Source: Talpa occidentalis (Eukaryota > Chordata > Mammalia > Eulipotyphla > Talpidae). From it: a DNA stretch of 64,000 nucleotides. Positions 61,782-64,000 of the stretch are shown here, piece by piece; within the stretch, counting starts at the first letter, position 1, and the number at the start of each line of letters is the position of its first letter. The notes beneath the pieces were generated by a model. That model was given only the letters and a program-made list of their open reading frames with translations, was not told the origin of the DNA and did no database searches. Made by a program: the position numbers and the translations under genes. The DNA lies in NCBI RefSeq assembly GCF_014898055.3, contig NW_023605083.1, positions 61,730,228 to 61,794,227 on the forward strand, in the 5' to 3' direction.

Positions 61782-61818
61782 TGCTGTTGCTGCTGTTGCT
61801 GCTTCTGCTGCTGCTGCT
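61743..61818 (+). repeat. Interrupted TGC/CTG trinucleotide repeat upstream of PALM2 exon
   Basis: About 25 triplets. A pure TGC run covers 61743-61777, followed by units interrupted by three TTG and one TTC triplets up to 61818. The tract ends 66 bp before the acceptor. In the PALM2 pre-mRNA it reads as CUG, the motif type bound by MBNL and CELF proteins. A TG dinucleotide run lies 225 bp further upstream. Confidence 0.95.
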
Positions 61819-61863
61819 TTCTGTCTTAAAATTCCTGGAACCAACACCCACCCACTCTTATAG

Positions 61864-61974
<111 letters not shown>

Positions 61975-62587
61975 TGATCCGCGGACCTGTTCCATTATTA
62001 GACATGCAGATCACACTCCAGAGAGCTGGGCAGAGCCTGCCCTGGTGTGAAGGCGCTCCGCCAGCTGAACTAGCCCTTTTTCATTCAATTGGGAAACCAT
62101 CTCTTGGCTTTTCTTGTGAATTTCTCAAATCCAGGGCATTGTTACAGCATTCCAATTTCTGAAAGCATGATAAGATTATAATGTGCATGTGGACCGGGTG
62201 TGGGGGGTGGCATGTGCATGAGAAGTGTGATGGTTATATATAGAAATTGGATGAGGATTTCCACATGGTGGGTGAGGCAGTGTTTCAGGGCTGGGTCTCT
62301 GGTGCATAGGTGTGTGAGTGTGTGTCCAGAGGCTCCAATAAATACATTGAGCATAGTGTTCTTTTTTAAGTCAAAATAATATTTTCTTTCTGAATATGGA
62401 GAAAGGGAGATAAAAGCATATTGATCTGGTAAAAGAGCAATCCTGGGTATTTTAGATTATTCATTTGTTTTGTTTGTACTTAACTAGTGTTCTATCAGAA
62501 TGAGCAGTTGGTCAAAGGCAGCACTGAAATTGTTTGTGTTGGTTGTGGCTCCATTACTGGGTGGGGGGAGAGAAAGAGAAGGAGGAA

Positions 62588-62622
62588 CAGAGAGAGAGAG
62601 AGAGAGACAGAGAGAGACAGAG
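62588..62622 (+). repeat. (AG)n microsatellite, interrupted
   Basis: An AG run broken by two C substitutions (GACAGAGAGAGACAG). Confidence 0.9.
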
Positions 62623-63214
62623 AATGTTGATTTATTTTTCTTTAAAACATAATACACTTGAGCATGGTAATTGATTACAGCCCAAGAGAAAGCTCTGTCA
62701 CTGTCCCAAGGGCTCTACTGGTTGCAAAATGTTGCTTTCTGCAGGCTCAGGAATAATGTGATCACATCCCAGTGGCCAGCCAGGAGCCGCTTTCACCTTC
62801 CACTGCTCCTGGGCATTTTGAGGAGAGCCTCCCACTCACCTCAAGTTGCTGCAACATTATACATATGTAATGCATTGATCAGAGGGCTGGCATTATCTGG
62901 ACTTTTTTTCTAAAACATGGTGAATCTTTATGGTTGTCTTTCCTGTTATTCTGTAGAGGACTGAATTGTGCTAAATGAATCCTCAAAATGTGAATCATCA
63001 GCAAGCCAACTACAGGTCTCAAATAACAGTATGACCTAAATCTGCTTAGCGTATTTATCTGTTTCCATTAACTTTAATCAGAGAAGTGCATTTAAAAAGG
63101 AAGAAAAGCAGCAGAACACTGAGGCTGTTGCCTGTTTCTCTCTGCTCATCATGTAAATTCTCATGGAGCTTTCTTTGTAGGAGGTTGTGCCATATCCCAT
63201 ATGCTGTTGCTCTT

Positions 63215-63360
63215 GTCTTACAACATTCCTGGAGGAGGGTTGAGGGCTGAGATTAGTATCCTCTTCTTACAGAGAGGGAGGCTTTAAAACACTTTCCAGA
63301 ACTGAATGAATTGTTCAAGGTCAATCTGAGCAGAGCTGAGCCTCTGGCTCAGAGTACAAT
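63215..63360 (-). repeat. MIR SINE fragment in PALM2 intron 2
   Basis: ATTAGTATCCTCTTCTTACAG, GAGAGGGAGGCTTTAAAAC and TTGTTCAAGGTCAATCTGAG follow reverse MIR order. Confidence 0.5.
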
Positions 63361-63603
63361 CAACTCTCTCCTTATCAGAGATGAAAATGAACTAAAACCC
63401 CAGTGAATTCAAGCTCACTGTGGTTCTTTGCTTTTGCATTCTTTGAATCAACGGCCAGGTAATCCACATTTCTTCATTATGAGTGCCAAAAAAGATGCCA
63501 GGGGCTCATTCACTGCTGATATCTAGCACAGTATTGAAACATTCTATTCATGTTTTATCTGTCCATTTTTGCATCCATTCACCTGTGTATTAATGATTCA
63601 TGT

Positions 63604-63629
63604 ATCCATCCATCCATCCATCCATCCAT
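63604..63629 (+). repeat. (ATCC)n microsatellite
   Basis: About six perfect tetranucleotide units in PALM2 intron 2. Confidence 0.95.
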
Positions 63630-64000
63630 ATATTCATCAATGAATACATCAGTGCGCTCACCTAGCCAGCTATCCACCTACCCAGTTAAGAGAGACAAAA
63701 ATAAACATGACAGCGTTGCATGGGAAAGTAGTGTAACTCCTTCAAGAACTTGGAAACAAGGGAATCAGATAGTTCTTTATGGTTACCCTGGTAAAATTCT
63801 CACACAGTTGATGAGATTGGCTATTTAAGAACTTTCACCATGGTAATCTTGCTGTAGTTTGGAAGAGAAAGAACTGGAACTGATGGTAATTTTATAAGTG
63901 AAAACCAATGCATTGTAACTTTCTGCCCTCTGGACAAGGCTAGTGTAGACAGAATGAGGGTGGATTGCCAGCCTTGAAAAGGAGAAAGGAAAACTCAGAG

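Noticed and set aside
61495..61851. Poly-Ser/Asn antisense and poly-Ala sense frames
   Set aside because: Both are simply translations of the TGC repeat and the TG run, upstream of the exon acceptor.

Overview
This window is nuclear DNA from a placental mammal. It is almost entirely intron. The evidence is nested LINE-1 retrotransposons, a lineage-specific tRNA-derived SINE family, ancient mammalian repeats (MIR, L2, old L1, hAT-type fossils), microsatellites and no prokaryotic-style coding. The SINEs have a Pol III A/B-box head, AATAAA motifs and a TCTTT stretch before the A-tail, which is the T+ SINE class. The family is not Alu, B1/B2, the canine CAN SINE or the horse ERE as I remember them. 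A laurasiatherian host, possibly a horseshoe-bat-type genome (Rhin-1-like SINE), is a low-confidence guess from memory.

The only single-copy coding sequence I can identify is one 81-bp exon at 61885-61965 (+). It has a consensus acceptor and donor and encodes 27 residues of the N-terminal coiled coil of paralemmin-2 (PALM2, the PALM2-AKAP2 locus). I read it as exon 2. Positions 1-61884 are then intron 1 and 61966-64000 the start of intron 2. A TGC/CTG repeat of about 76 bp lies 66 bp upstream of the acceptor. A decayed intron-less SERPINB1 retrocopy lies at 20546-21592.

The rest is layered retrotransposition. Two near-full-length, closely related LINE-1 copies occupy 31003-37360 and 50826-57641. 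A third is a short 3' stub (14322-14914). An older fourth (about 45636-48239) interrupts a still older L1 and itself carries three SINEs. All four lie in the PALM2 sense direction. The second full-length copy has an uninterrupted ORF1. It also carries about 210 bp of non-L1 sequence after its own 3' end, followed by a second poly(A) and then the target-site duplication, which is a 3' transduction. It landed in the A-tail of an earlier SINE whose own target-site duplications now flank the whole 7-kb block. ORF2 is broken in both full-length copies by different lesions, so neither should be autonomously active.

Layout: 1-14300 intron with four SINEs, MIR, L2 and hAT fossils; 14.3-14.9 kb L1 stub; 15-20 kb quiet intron with one strong CTCF-type motif; 20.5-21.6 kb SERPINB1 retrocopy; 22-31 kb intron with three SINEs; 31-37.4 kb L1 copy 1; 37.4-45.5 kb intron; 45.5-50.6 kb nested LINE/SINE stack; 50.6-57.7 kb L1 copy 2 nested in a SINE; 57.7-61.9 kb intron leading to PALM2 exon 2; 62-64 kb intron 2. 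I saw no convincing novel gene system. The most informative features are the L1 biology and the repeat next to the exon.
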